From a bacterium (GTDB lineage Bacteria > AUK180), in assembly GCA_021162505.1 (NCBI GenBank), contig JAGGYO010000109.1, forward strand, positions 1 to 13,667: 13,667 nt of DNA, given 5' to 3'. Positions within the stretch are counted from its first letter, which is position 1. The number at the start of each line of letters is the position of its first letter. The notes below the pieces were generated by a model that made no database searches, was not told the DNA's origin, and was given only the letters and a program-made list of their open reading frames with translations. The position numbers and the translations under genes are program-made. Shown here piece by piece: positions 7,580 through 13,667 of the stretch.

Positions 7580-8755
7580 ATGACTACGAAATATGAAGCA
7601 TTGACAGGTGCAGAAGCTGCTGCACTTGCAATGAAGCAAATAAATCCTGATGTTGTTGCTGTTTATCCAATAACTCCTCAGACACCAATTGTTATGAAAT
7701 TTTCAGAATATGTAGCAAATGGTGAGGTTGACACAGAAATGGTGAGAGTAGAATCCGAACATTCTGCAATGTCTGCAACCGTAGGCGCTGCGGGAGCTGG
7801 AGCAAGAGCAATGACCGCAACAGCTGCAAACGGACTCGCATTAATGTGGGAAATTGTTTATATTGCCGCTTCAACCAGATTACCCATCGTTATGGGATTG
7901 GTCAACAGAGCATTATCAGGTCCTATCAATATCCACTGCGATCATTCCGATTCAATGGGAGCAAGAGACTCGGGTTGGATCCAAATTTATTCGGAAAATG
8001 CGCAAGAAGTTTATGATAATTATTTTATGGCTTTAAGGATTGCAGAACATAAAGATGTACTTTTGCCTGTAATGGTATGCCAAGATGGTTTTATTACTTC
8101 CCATTCTGTGGAAAATGTTTTACCTTTAGAAGACGCTCAAGTAAAGAAATTTATCGGTAAAAAGAATTTTAAGGGATTACTGACCTCTGAAAAACCTTAT
8201 ACAATTGGACCTCTTGACCTGCAAGATTACTATATGGAACATAAGATGCAGCAGCACGATGCAATGAAACATGTTATACCAGTTATTGAAAAAATTCAAA
8301 AAGAATATGCTGAAACATTTGATAGAAAATATGAGATCATAGAAGAATATCGAACCGATGATGCCGATATGGTCATCGTCGGAATGAGCTCTGTCATGGG
8401 AACAGTAAAAGATGTTATTGATATGATGAGAGAAGAAGGAATTAAGGTTGGCGCTGTTAAACCCAGACTTTTCAGACCTTTCCCGGCTGAAAAGATAAAA
8501 AATGTTCTTTCTAAATTCAAAGCGATCATCATTCTTGACAGATCAGATTCTTTCGGTTCATTTCCACCGCTTTACGGCGAAATTCTTGCATCATTCTTTG
8601 CCGCTGAGAAAAAACCTTACATTAAAAGTTTTATTCATGGATTAGGTGGAAGAGATACAAATGTGGAAATGATCAAAGAAGTAATAAGCGAACTTCAAAA
8701 ATTAAGAGACACCGGGGAAAGTAATTTTACAATTGATTATCTCGGTGTGAGATAA
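7580..8755 (+). CDS. porA: Pyruvate/2-oxoacid:ferredoxin oxidoreductase, alpha subunit
   Basis: Alpha subunit of 391 residues. The N-terminal pyrimidine-binding domain (about 5-235) has the substrate-loop motif YPITPQTP (29-36) and VRVESEHSAM (55-64), whose glutamates are the expected contacts to the thiamine ring. A glycine/alanine-rich stretch (GAAGAGARAMTATAANG) and HCDHSDSMGARDSGW follow. The second domain (about 255-375) has MVIVGMSSVMGTVKD, VGAVKPRLFRPFP and the strand IIILDRSDSFGS, the transketolase C-terminal-like fold of PorA that helps bind CoA. It starts one base after porD, with GAGGAG at 7567-7572. Complete and at normal length. Confidence 0.95.
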   Translation: MTTKYEALTGAEAAALAMKQINPDVVAVYPITPQTPIVMKFSEYVANGEVDTEMVRVESEHSAMSATVGAAGAGARAMTATAANGLALMWEIVYIAASTRLPIVMGLVNRALSGPINIHCDHSDSMGARDSGWIQIYSENAQEVYDNYFMALRIAEHKDVLLPVMVCQDGFITSHSVENVLPLEDAQVKKFIGKKNFKGLLTSEKPYTIGPLDLQDYYMEHKMQQHDAMKHVIPVIEKIQKEYAETFDRKYEIIEEYRTDDADMVIVGMSSVMGTVKDVIDMMREEGIKVGAVKPRLFRPFPAEKIKNVLSKFKAIIILDRSDSFGSFPPLYGEILASFFAAEKKPYIKSFIHGLGGRDTNVEMIKEVISELQKLRDTGESNFTIDYLGVR

Positions 8756-8765
8756 GGAGGCTATA

Positions 8766-9728
8766 ATGGCTGTTATATTAAAAAATGAAATAAATAAACA
8801 AGTACCACTAAACGGTGGACATAGGATGTGTCCGGGTTGTCCGGTTCCTGTTATTGTTAAACAAGTATTAATGAGTACGGATCATCCAAAAATCGTAGCA
8901 AATGCTACAGGATGCCTTGAAGTTGCAACAACAATTTATCCCTATACCTCTTGGAATGTTCCATGGATACATAATGCTTTCGAAAATGCCGGAGCAACAA
9001 TTTCCGGTGTTGTAGCAGCATATGAAGCAATGAAAAGATCCGGTGAACTTCCTGAAAAAAATAAAGATGCAAAATTTATTGCCTTTGGAGGGGATGGTGG
9101 AACTTATGATATTGGACTTCAATCATTATCCGGAGCTTTGGAAAGAGGACATAATTTCCTATATGTCTGCTATGATAATGAAGGATATATGAACACGGGT
9201 ATACAGAGATCATCTGCAACACCTATTGGTGCAAACACTACAACTACACCTGTTGGCAAAAAGAGTTGGGGAAAAACACAACCCAGAAAAGATCTTTTAT
9301 CCATAGTCGCTGCACACCATATTCCTTATGCTGCAAGTGTTGCACCACATGATTATAACGATTCCATGGCAAAATCAAAAAAAGCGATAGAGGTCAACGG
9401 ACCTAGTTTCTTGGTATATTTTTCACCTTGTATTCCGGGATGGAAAATAGCTTCTGATGTTTCATTTGAATTGTCTAAGATCGCAGTACAAACCTGTTTT
9501 TGGCCGTTGGTTGAGATCGAGAACGGAGAATGGAGTTTGACAGGAGATTCAAAAAGAATAGCAGAAGGCAAAAAGGAAAAATTACCCATAGAGGATTTTT
9601 TGAAAACACAAGGAAGATTTAAACATCTCTTTAAACCAAAATTGCAAGAAGATGTTTTAAAAATAATTCAAAATGATATTGATAAAAGTTGGAACTTTTA
9701 TAAAAAGATGGCGGGATATACCGACTGA
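8766..9728 (+). CDS. porB: Pyruvate/2-oxoacid:ferredoxin oxidoreductase, beta (TPP-binding) subunit
   Basis: Beta subunit of 320 residues that binds thiamine pyrophosphate and the [4Fe-4S] cluster nearest to it. The cluster ligands are C22 and C25 (MCPGC), C50 (TGCLEV) and C222 (SPCIPGW). The 22/25/50 spacing is the same as in the Desulfovibrio africanus enzyme. The TPP motif runs from GDG (109-111) to N138 (YDNEGYMNTG). The segments TQPRKDL and VAAHHIPYAA resemble pyruvate-type PorB. AAGGAGG (8754-8760) sits five bases before the ATG, the strongest ribosome site in the operon. Only two bases separate its stop from the next start, which joins metabolism and signalling genes on one transcript. 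Confidence 0.95.
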   Translation: MAVILKNEINKQVPLNGGHRMCPGCPVPVIVKQVLMSTDHPKIVANATGCLEVATTIYPYTSWNVPWIHNAFENAGATISGVVAAYEAMKRSGELPEKNKDAKFIAFGGDGGTYDIGLQSLSGALERGHNFLYVCYDNEGYMNTGIQRSSATPIGANTTTTPVGKKSWGKTQPRKDLLSIVAAHHIPYAASVAPHDYNDSMAKSKKAIEVNGPSFLVYFSPCIPGWKIASDVSFELSKIAVQTCFWPLVEIENGEWSLTGDSKRIAEGKKEKLPIEDFLKTQGRFKHLFKPKLQEDVLKIIQNDIDKSWNFYKKMAGYTD

Positions 9729-9730
9729 TT

Positions 9731-10309
9731 ATGAAGTTATCCCAATTAGGCAATAGAATAGAAGATATTAAAAAAGATATTGATATTTTTTTAAATGATT
9801 CTTTAGCCAACTGCGTGATCCTATGTGATATGGGTGGAGAGATCATCACGACCATTGGCGATACCAGTGCTTTTGATTATACAAATATCGCAGCTATGGC
9901 AGCAGGAAGTTACGCTACCACAAAAGGTATTGCCAACCTTCTTGGCCAAAAAGAATTTTCACTTCTCTTTCATCAGGGCGAAAAGAACAATATCTTAATT
10001 TCTTCTATTGAAAATTATGTTATCGAAATTACGGTTTTTGATAATAATGCTATATTGGGTATAGTTAAACAAAAGACCAACCAACTAAATCAAAGCTTGA
10101 AAAAAATCTTTGAAGAAGTGATAAAGGGCAAGGGAATTACTGTTAAAAAGGCAAAGATCTTTGCCGAAAAGAAGGCCACGGAAAACAAAGAAAAGAAAAC
10201 CGAAAAAGAAGAAAAGAAAAAAGAAGCACCCAAGAAATCAAATAAGGATGAGACCAAAAAAAATGATTTTGATTCATTGATGATAGATGATCTTGATGAT
10301 ATTTTTTAA
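9731..10309 (+). CDS. Roadblock/LC7 (MglB-like) protein 1 with charged tail
   Basis: A 192-residue protein. Residues about 20-125 form a roadblock/LC7 domain: strand CVILCDMGGEIITT, helix with AAGSYATTKGIANLLG, then FSLLFHQGEKNNILIS and EITVFDNNAILGIV. Proteins of this kind dimerise and act on small GTPases; MglB is the activating protein and partner of MglA. The rest (about 130-180) is a highly charged, Lys/Glu-rich, probably disordered stretch, ending in IDDLDDIF (185-192). That same acidic-aromatic ending is found in roadblock protein 2, its paralogue two genes away. No ribosome site is evident before the ATG two bases after porB, so translation is probably coupled. Domain call secure; partner inferred from its place next to the GTPase. 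Confidence 0.88.
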   Translation: MKLSQLGNRIEDIKKDIDIFLNDSLANCVILCDMGGEIITTIGDTSAFDYTNIAAMAAGSYATTKGIANLLGQKEFSLLFHQGEKNNILISSIENYVIEITVFDNNAILGIVKQKTNQLNQSLKKIFEEVIKGKGITVKKAKIFAEKKATENKEKKTEKEEKKKEAPKKSNKDETKKNDFDSLMIDDLDDIF

Positions 10310-10321
10310 TAGGATTTTGCC

Positions 10322-10909
10322 ATGACAATGATAAACTACGCCAAAAAAGAGATAATTTGTAAAATCGTCTTTTATGGTCCCGGATTATGTGGGAAAACCA
10401 CTAATCTAAAATTTATTTATGGAAAGATCGGACCTCAATATAAAGGGAAAATGATCGCGTTGGCAACCGAACAAGAAAGAACGCTTTTTTTTGACTTTTT
10501 ACCTCTGGACTTCGGCAAAATAAAGAATTTTAATACAAAATTTCAACTTTATACCGTTCCCGGACAAGCATATTATACCAATAGTAGAAAAATTATTTTG
10601 AAAGGTGCGGATGGAGTTGTCTTTGTTGCCGATTCTCAAATCGACAGGTTCAATGAAAACAAAGAATCTTTAAAGGACATGGCGGTCAACCTCAGAGAAC
10701 AGGGCTTGGATATTAGAAAAATACCTCTCGTTATGCAATGGAATAAAAGAGATCTTCCAAATATCGTTTCAGTTCAACAATTAGAAGAAGTAATAAATTT
10801 TAGAAAAGTACCTTCCTTTGAAGCAGTTGCGGTCAAGGGAATAGGGGTTTTCGAAACCTTAAAAACAATTATTAAACTTGTATTTAAGAGTTTGGGGGAG
10901 GATGACTAA
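10322..10909 (+). CDS. mglA: MglA-like small Ras-family GTPase
   Basis: A cytoplasmic GTPase of 195 residues, the same length as Myxococcus MglA, where GTP-bound MglA marks a cell pole and recruits effectors. P-loop GPGLCGKT (19-26), ATEQERTLFFDFLP with arginine R53, TVPGQ with Q82 in place of the usual DxxGQ, and NKRD (141-144) are all present. R53, Q82 and N141 carry the same numbers as the catalytic and base-binding residues of Myxococcus MglA, so the protein should hydrolyse GTP by the MglA mechanism with a partner's help. The start MTMINYAKKEI aligns with known MglA N-termini; AGGA (10311-10314) lies seven bases upstream. It sits between two roadblock genes and shares one base (TAATG) with the second. 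No flagellar, pilus or gliding genes are visible here, so its effector is open. Confidence 0.93.
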   Translation: MTMINYAKKEIICKIVFYGPGLCGKTTNLKFIYGKIGPQYKGKMIALATEQERTLFFDFLPLDFGKIKNFNTKFQLYTVPGQAYYTNSRKIILKGADGVVFVADSQIDRFNENKESLKDMAVNLREQGLDIRKIPLVMQWNKRDLPNIVSVQQLEEVINFRKVPSFEAVAVKGIGVFETLKTIIKLVFKSLGEDD

Positions 10910-11379
10910 TGTTTCACGGAAATAAAGTTTTACAAGCCGAAGATCTCAATAAAATGAATGTTATCATTGAAAAATTAAAGAAACAGGCGAAGGCGTTTGT
11001 CATTCTTATTGTTGATGAATCTGGGCAATTGATTACAAATACAGAGAGCGGGTCAATGGTTGATCCTATTTTACTCGGTACACTTACAGCTGGGAATTTC
11101 GGTGCTACAACGGAGCTTGCGAAATTGATCGGCGAGCCGGATTTTACATTGATATTGCATGAAGGGAATAAAGAAAATATTCATATGCTTGCCATTGGAA
11201 CTTACGGAATTCTTGTGGTCATCTTTGATAATAAAACACCAATCGGATTGATTAGGATGTATTCAAAAAAGACAGCGGAAGCATTAAAACCTATTTTGGA
11301 AAAAATCGAGGTAACCAAAAAAGGTCAAAAAGAAGATCTCCCGTCTGATGATGAGTTGGATGATCTATTTAATTGGTAG
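10909..11379 (+). CDS. Roadblock/LC7 (MglB-like) protein 2
   Basis: A 156-residue roadblock/LC7 protein, closer to classical MglB than the first: an N-terminal helix with LKKQAKAF, the strand VILIVDESGQLI, then TAGNFGATTELAKLIGEPDF, LILHEGNKENIH, and VVIFDNKTPIGLIRM. It is clearly a paralogue of the protein upstream (compare AAGSYATTKGIANLLG with TAGNFGATTELAKLIG). It lacks the long Lys/Glu linker and ends in DDELDDLFNW, matching the tail of protein 1. MglB proteins stimulate GTP hydrolysis by MglA, and a C-terminal helix of MglB is reported to touch MglA. Start and GTPase stop overlap by one base, with a strong GGGGGAGGA ribosome site (10894-10902). The direct coupling suggests matched amounts of this protein and the GTPase. 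Confidence 0.9.
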   Translation: MFHGNKVLQAEDLNKMNVIIEKLKKQAKAFVILIVDESGQLITNTESGSMVDPILLGTLTAGNFGATTELAKLIGEPDFTLILHEGNKENIHMLAIGTYGILVVIFDNKTPIGLIRMYSKKTAEALKPILEKIEVTKKGQKEDLPSDDELDDLFNW

Positions 11380-11382
11380 TTT

Positions 11383-12114
11383 ATGAGTTTTTCAGGAACC
11401 CTGACAGATTTATCCTTTTCTGAAGTATTACAATTACTCCATTTAGAAGAAAAAACCGGAACACTTATTGTTTGGAACCCTTGGGAAGGAAAAACATTAA
11501 TATTTAAGGACGGAAATATCTTATTCGCCGGACAAATGGACAAGGGAGAAAAATTAGGAGATATTTTGGTTTCTTCCAAGGTCATTAGCGAACTCCAATT
11601 GAGAGAATCACTGAGGATACAAAGAGAGCTAAGAGGAACAAAGAGGTTGGGCGATATATTAAAAGAGAAATACGGTCTGAGTGAAGCTGATATTCAACAG
11701 GGATTACTGGCTTATATGTCCGAATCCGTATTTTCTATTTTTTCATGGGACGAAGGAGATTTCCGATTTTCAAATGAAATGGTTAAAAAGGAAGAGAACA
11801 TTCCTTTCCCATTGAATATTAGTATTGAAAATATCATTATGGAAGGTTCGCGACGGATTGATGAGACGGAAAAGATTTTGCAGGAGATCCCGCATAAACA
11901 TTTTATTTTGAAATTGAATATTGATATAGCAAGCATTGACAATGTGAATCTTCACCCCGATGAATGGAAGGTCTTATCACTTGTAGATGATCAAAAGGAT
12001 ATTGAAGATCTTCGCTTATTTACGGGAATGACCGATTTTGATCTATTGAAGATTATTTTTTCATTGAAAAATGCTCATATTATCGTGTTGGAAGAAAAAG
12101 TAGCTCGAAAATGA
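11383..12114 (+). CDS. DUF4388 (PATAN) protein with tandem MshEN-like repeat
   Basis: A 243-residue soluble protein. Residues 1-55 are a typical DUF4388/PATAN start (FSGTLTDLSFSEVLQLLHLEEKTGTL, ..., IFKDGNILFAG); the domain is common in bacterial signalling proteins and often found near MglA and roadblock genes. Residues 57-80 and 88-111 are two copies of a 24-residue unit: KLGDILVSSKVI... ending in Q80, and RLGDILKEKYGL... ending in Y111. They match the spacing of the tandem c-di-GMP-binding motif of MshEN/GspE N-terminal domains, although several ligand positions differ (R57 to K, last Q to Y). VFSIFSWDEGDFRF (116-129) closes the domain. Residues about 180-240 look like a small winged helix (WKVLSLVDDQKDIEDL). 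Three bases separate it from roadblock protein 2 and it overlaps mnmA by 4 bp. Probably an adaptor or sensor for the GTPase module. Confidence 0.82.
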   Translation: MSFSGTLTDLSFSEVLQLLHLEEKTGTLIVWNPWEGKTLIFKDGNILFAGQMDKGEKLGDILVSSKVISELQLRESLRIQRELRGTKRLGDILKEKYGLSEADIQQGLLAYMSESVFSIFSWDEGDFRFSNEMVKKEENIPFPLNISIENIIMEGSRRIDETEKILQEIPHKHFILKLNIDIASIDNVNLHPDEWKVLSLVDDQKDIEDLRLFTGMTDFDLLKIIFSLKNAHIIVLEEKVARK

Positions 12115-13154
12115 CCTCAAAGCAGACCGTCTTGGTTGGAATGTCAGGCGGTATTGACAGTTCGGTAACAGCATATTTATTAAAAGAACAGGGTTATAAT
12201 GTTGTCGGTATCACATTGAAAGTGTGGAACGATGTTTCAAAATGCTGCTCAGCAGAAGATCTCATCCATGCTGCGCTCATTTGTAAAAAACTAAATATTC
12301 CATATTATATTATTGATTCTCAAGAAAAATTTAAAGAAATTGTTATAAAATATTTTATTGAAAGTTATATTTCAGGTGAAACACCGAATCCATGCATAAA
12401 CTGTAATAAGGATATTAAATTTCCGCTAATGTACGAACTTTTAAATAAATATAATGCAGATCTTCTCTGCACAGGGCATTATGCTCAACCTGGAAAATTT
12501 TACAATACCGTATTAATAAAGAAAGGAAAGGATAAAAAAAAGGACCAATCCTACTTCTTGTCCCTTTTGGGTAAAGATATCAGGGAAAAACTATTATTCC
12601 CTCTGGGTGAAATGGTAAAAGATGATACTCAGAAGATTTATGAGGATTTTTTCGGGCAGCCATTCCATAAAGATGATTCCCAGGACCTTTGCTTTGTTGA
12701 AAATGGACATTATGGCGATTTCATAGAAAATAATTCTAATTTCAAAAGTCAAGAAGGCAATATACTCTTTAGAAAAAAGATAGTTGGCAAACATAAAGGT
12801 TATATTTATTATACGGTGGGACAGAGGAAACATCTCGGTGTAGCATACTCTCAGCCGCTTTATATTAAAAAAATCGATGCGGAAAGAAATGAAATAATCC
12901 TTGAAACAAAAGAACATATCGTAAAAAACAAGATTTATCTAAAAAATCCTGTTTTACATCTCAGTATCGATGAATTACAAAAACTTCCGCTTGCGGTAAA
13001 ATTACACTATCGTTCAAAAGACCATAAAGCAAAACTCATAGGGAATAATGGGAAATATTTTCTTGATATTTCGGAAAATCCCCAGATCGTATCTCCGGGA
13101 CAACTTGCGGTGATCTATTATAAAGATCTTGTTGTCGGTGCCGGCTGGCAATAA
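12111..13154 (+). CDS. mnmA: tRNA-specific 2-thiouridylase MnmA
   Basis: Puts the sulfur at C2 of wobble uridine U34 in tRNAs for Lys, Glu and Gln, using ATP and a relayed persulfide. The ATP pyrophosphatase P-loop is GMSGGIDSS (10-18). TPNPCINCN (91-99) holds C98, which aligns with catalytic C102 of E. coli MnmA; the second catalytic cysteine is C194 in SQDLCF. KKKDQSYFL (142-150) and YYTVGQRKHLG lie in the central and C-terminal tRNA-binding domains. Where the E. coli enzyme has PNPD, this one has PNPC (C95), and a C45-C46 pair is also present. Length is 347 residues (family about 350-370), complete. It begins by a 4 bp overlap (ATGA) with the DUF4388 gene and ends the operon. Confidence 0.95.
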   Translation: MTSKQTVLVGMSGGIDSSVTAYLLKEQGYNVVGITLKVWNDVSKCCSAEDLIHAALICKKLNIPYYIIDSQEKFKEIVIKYFIESYISGETPNPCINCNKDIKFPLMYELLNKYNADLLCTGHYAQPGKFYNTVLIKKGKDKKKDQSYFLSLLGKDIREKLLFPLGEMVKDDTQKIYEDFFGQPFHKDDSQDLCFVENGHYGDFIENNSNFKSQEGNILFRKKIVGKHKGYIYYTVGQRKHLGVAYSQPLYIKKIDAERNEIILETKEHIVKNKIYLKNPVLHLSIDELQKLPLAVKLHYRSKDHKAKLIGNNGKYFLDISENPQIVSPGQLAVIYYKDLVVGAGWQ

Positions 13155-13239
13155 CATAAACAATGGGCATCAATTGAGGCTCCTTTCCAAAAAATTGAAT
13201 AAAATGAGTAAAAAAAAGCGTTATGGCAAATAATTTTTC

Positions 13240-13315
13240 TCTGTCATTATGAGGGGCGGGACATTCGTTGCTTGCATCGTGTGTCCCAAGACAAATCCGT
13301 AATAATCTCATTATT
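13240..13315. repeat. Decayed imperfect palindrome, repeat-like
   Basis: CTGTCATTATGAGG (13241-13254) opens a region with nested inverted arms: GGGACA (13258-13263) pairs with TGTCCC (13282-13287), and ATTATGAG (13245-13252) pairs, with one mismatch, with CTCATTAT (13307-13314). The opening resembles the CTGTCATTGCGAGG start of palindromic intergenic repeats widespread in bacterial genomes. I see only this degenerate copy. It lies 86 bases after mnmA and might also act as a weak transcript end. Confidence 0.4.
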
Positions 13316-13423
13316 TATTTGTTTTGAGATTCCTACGCAATTTTCAATTGCTCTTAATAACCAAGCATTCCATCTATCATCATGAGAGAGGTGCCTGACT
13401 CCAAATGTTTTGATTAAAGGAAA

Positions 13424-13478
13424 CCCTGGATTCCTGTCGGAGTTTACTCCATACTTGATTCGGAGCAGGAATGATAGT
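13424..13478. repeat. Imperfect palindrome of the 'GGATTCC...GGAATGA' type
   Basis: ATTCCTG (13430-13436) pairs perfectly with CAGGAAT (13466-13472), with a further CT/AG closure at the outer edge. Inside, CTCC (13447-13450) can pair with GGAG (13462-13465). The CTGGATTCC...GGAATGA outline matches a dispersed intergenic palindrome found in many bacteria. The rest of 13155-13567 holds no convincing gene. Confidence 0.45.
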
Positions 13479-13584
13479 ACATGCTTTCACTATATAAACT
13501 ACTTCATGCTCAACGGAAAGCAGAATTTTCTTTGAAAATCAAGCAATTAAAATGGAGATAAACCAATATGTTCAAGTACATTTA

Positions 13585-13667
13585 TTATTTATTGTTAATA
13601 AACTCAATTAAATTTTTTATATTAATATTAAATTCTTTTTTTATGTCCATACCCGAAAGTTTTGTTA
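13585..13667 (-). CDS. Possible C-terminal end of a minus-strand gene, partial
   Basis: On the minus strand one frame is open from the window edge for 26 codons and ends with TAA at 13585-13587, followed at once by a second TAA. The encoded tail ends in KKEFNINIKNLIEFINNK, amphipathic and charged like the end of a soluble protein. The opposite strand also has an open frame (ATG 13568 to the edge, with GGAGA nine bases upstream) encoding a very hydrophobic peptide. Only one of them is likely real, and too little is visible to name either. Confidence 0.3.
   Translation of the reverse strand, partial: TKLSGMDIKKEFNINIKNLIEFINNK

Noticed and set aside
13170..13198. TCAATT / AATTGA hairpin after mnmA as a terminator
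   Set aside because: Six A/T-rich pairs, a 17-base loop and no following T-run.
13036..13311. Minus-strand open frame of 91 codons across the end of mnmA
   Set aside because: Mostly overlaps the well-supported MnmA C-terminus and runs into the palindromic repeat; no domain seen.
1..13667. CRISPR array, tRNA/rRNA genes, insertion sequence or defence system
   Set aside because: No regularly spaced repeats, no cloverleaf or rRNA-like stretch, and no transposase, nuclease or toxin domain in any supported frame.

Overview
The window is AT-rich DNA from what looks like an anaerobic, probably Gram-negative bacterium. The signs are a four-subunit, ferredoxin-dependent 2-oxoacid oxidoreductase (pyruvate type), a secreted CsgG-like protein, and an MglA/roadblock polarity module with a DUF4388 protein. 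Protein style and gene content would fit an uncultured FCB-group lineage such as Cloacimonadota. That is an inference from family composition; no rRNA gene is present to settle it. Promoters look like ordinary sigma-70 sites (TTGAnn, 16-17 bp, TATAAT) and several starts have strong Shine-Dalgarno sequences, so it does not behave like a typical Bacteroidota genome.

Left part (1-2416): a partial, leftward CsgG-like secreted protein is divided from a rightward pair by a compact region with two back-to-back promoters. The pair is xanthine phosphoribosyltransferase (xpt) and an overlapping FAD/NAD(P)H reductase of the CoA-disulfide-reductase/NADH-oxidase family.

Middle (2417-6643): a very AT-rich hypothetical gene on the minus strand, then a large signalling protein of 1097 residues on the plus strand. 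It combines a zinc ribbon, a class III nucleotide cyclase, an AAA-type ATPase and about ten TPRs, and has its own promoter and a TTG start.

Right part (6694-13154): one promoter (TTGAAA, 17 bp, TATAAT) appears to drive nine genes with gaps of 12 bp or less, or with overlaps. These are porC, porD, porA, porB, roadblock protein 1, mglA-like GTPase, roadblock protein 2, a DUF4388 protein, and mnmA (tRNA 2-thiouridylase). The first four make pyruvate (or a related 2-oxoacid):ferredoxin oxidoreductase. The next four look like a small-GTPase switch: an MglA GTPase with the key residues of Myxococcus MglA at the same numbering, two paralogous MglB-like proteins with the same acidic-aromatic C-terminal tail, and a DUF4388 protein carrying a tandem repeat that resembles the c-di-GMP-binding MshEN motif. 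This four-gene switch, placed between central metabolism and tRNA modification, is the most interesting part of the window.

The last 513 bases (13155-13667) hold two decayed imperfect-palindrome repeats and the edge of a gene that cannot be assigned securely.
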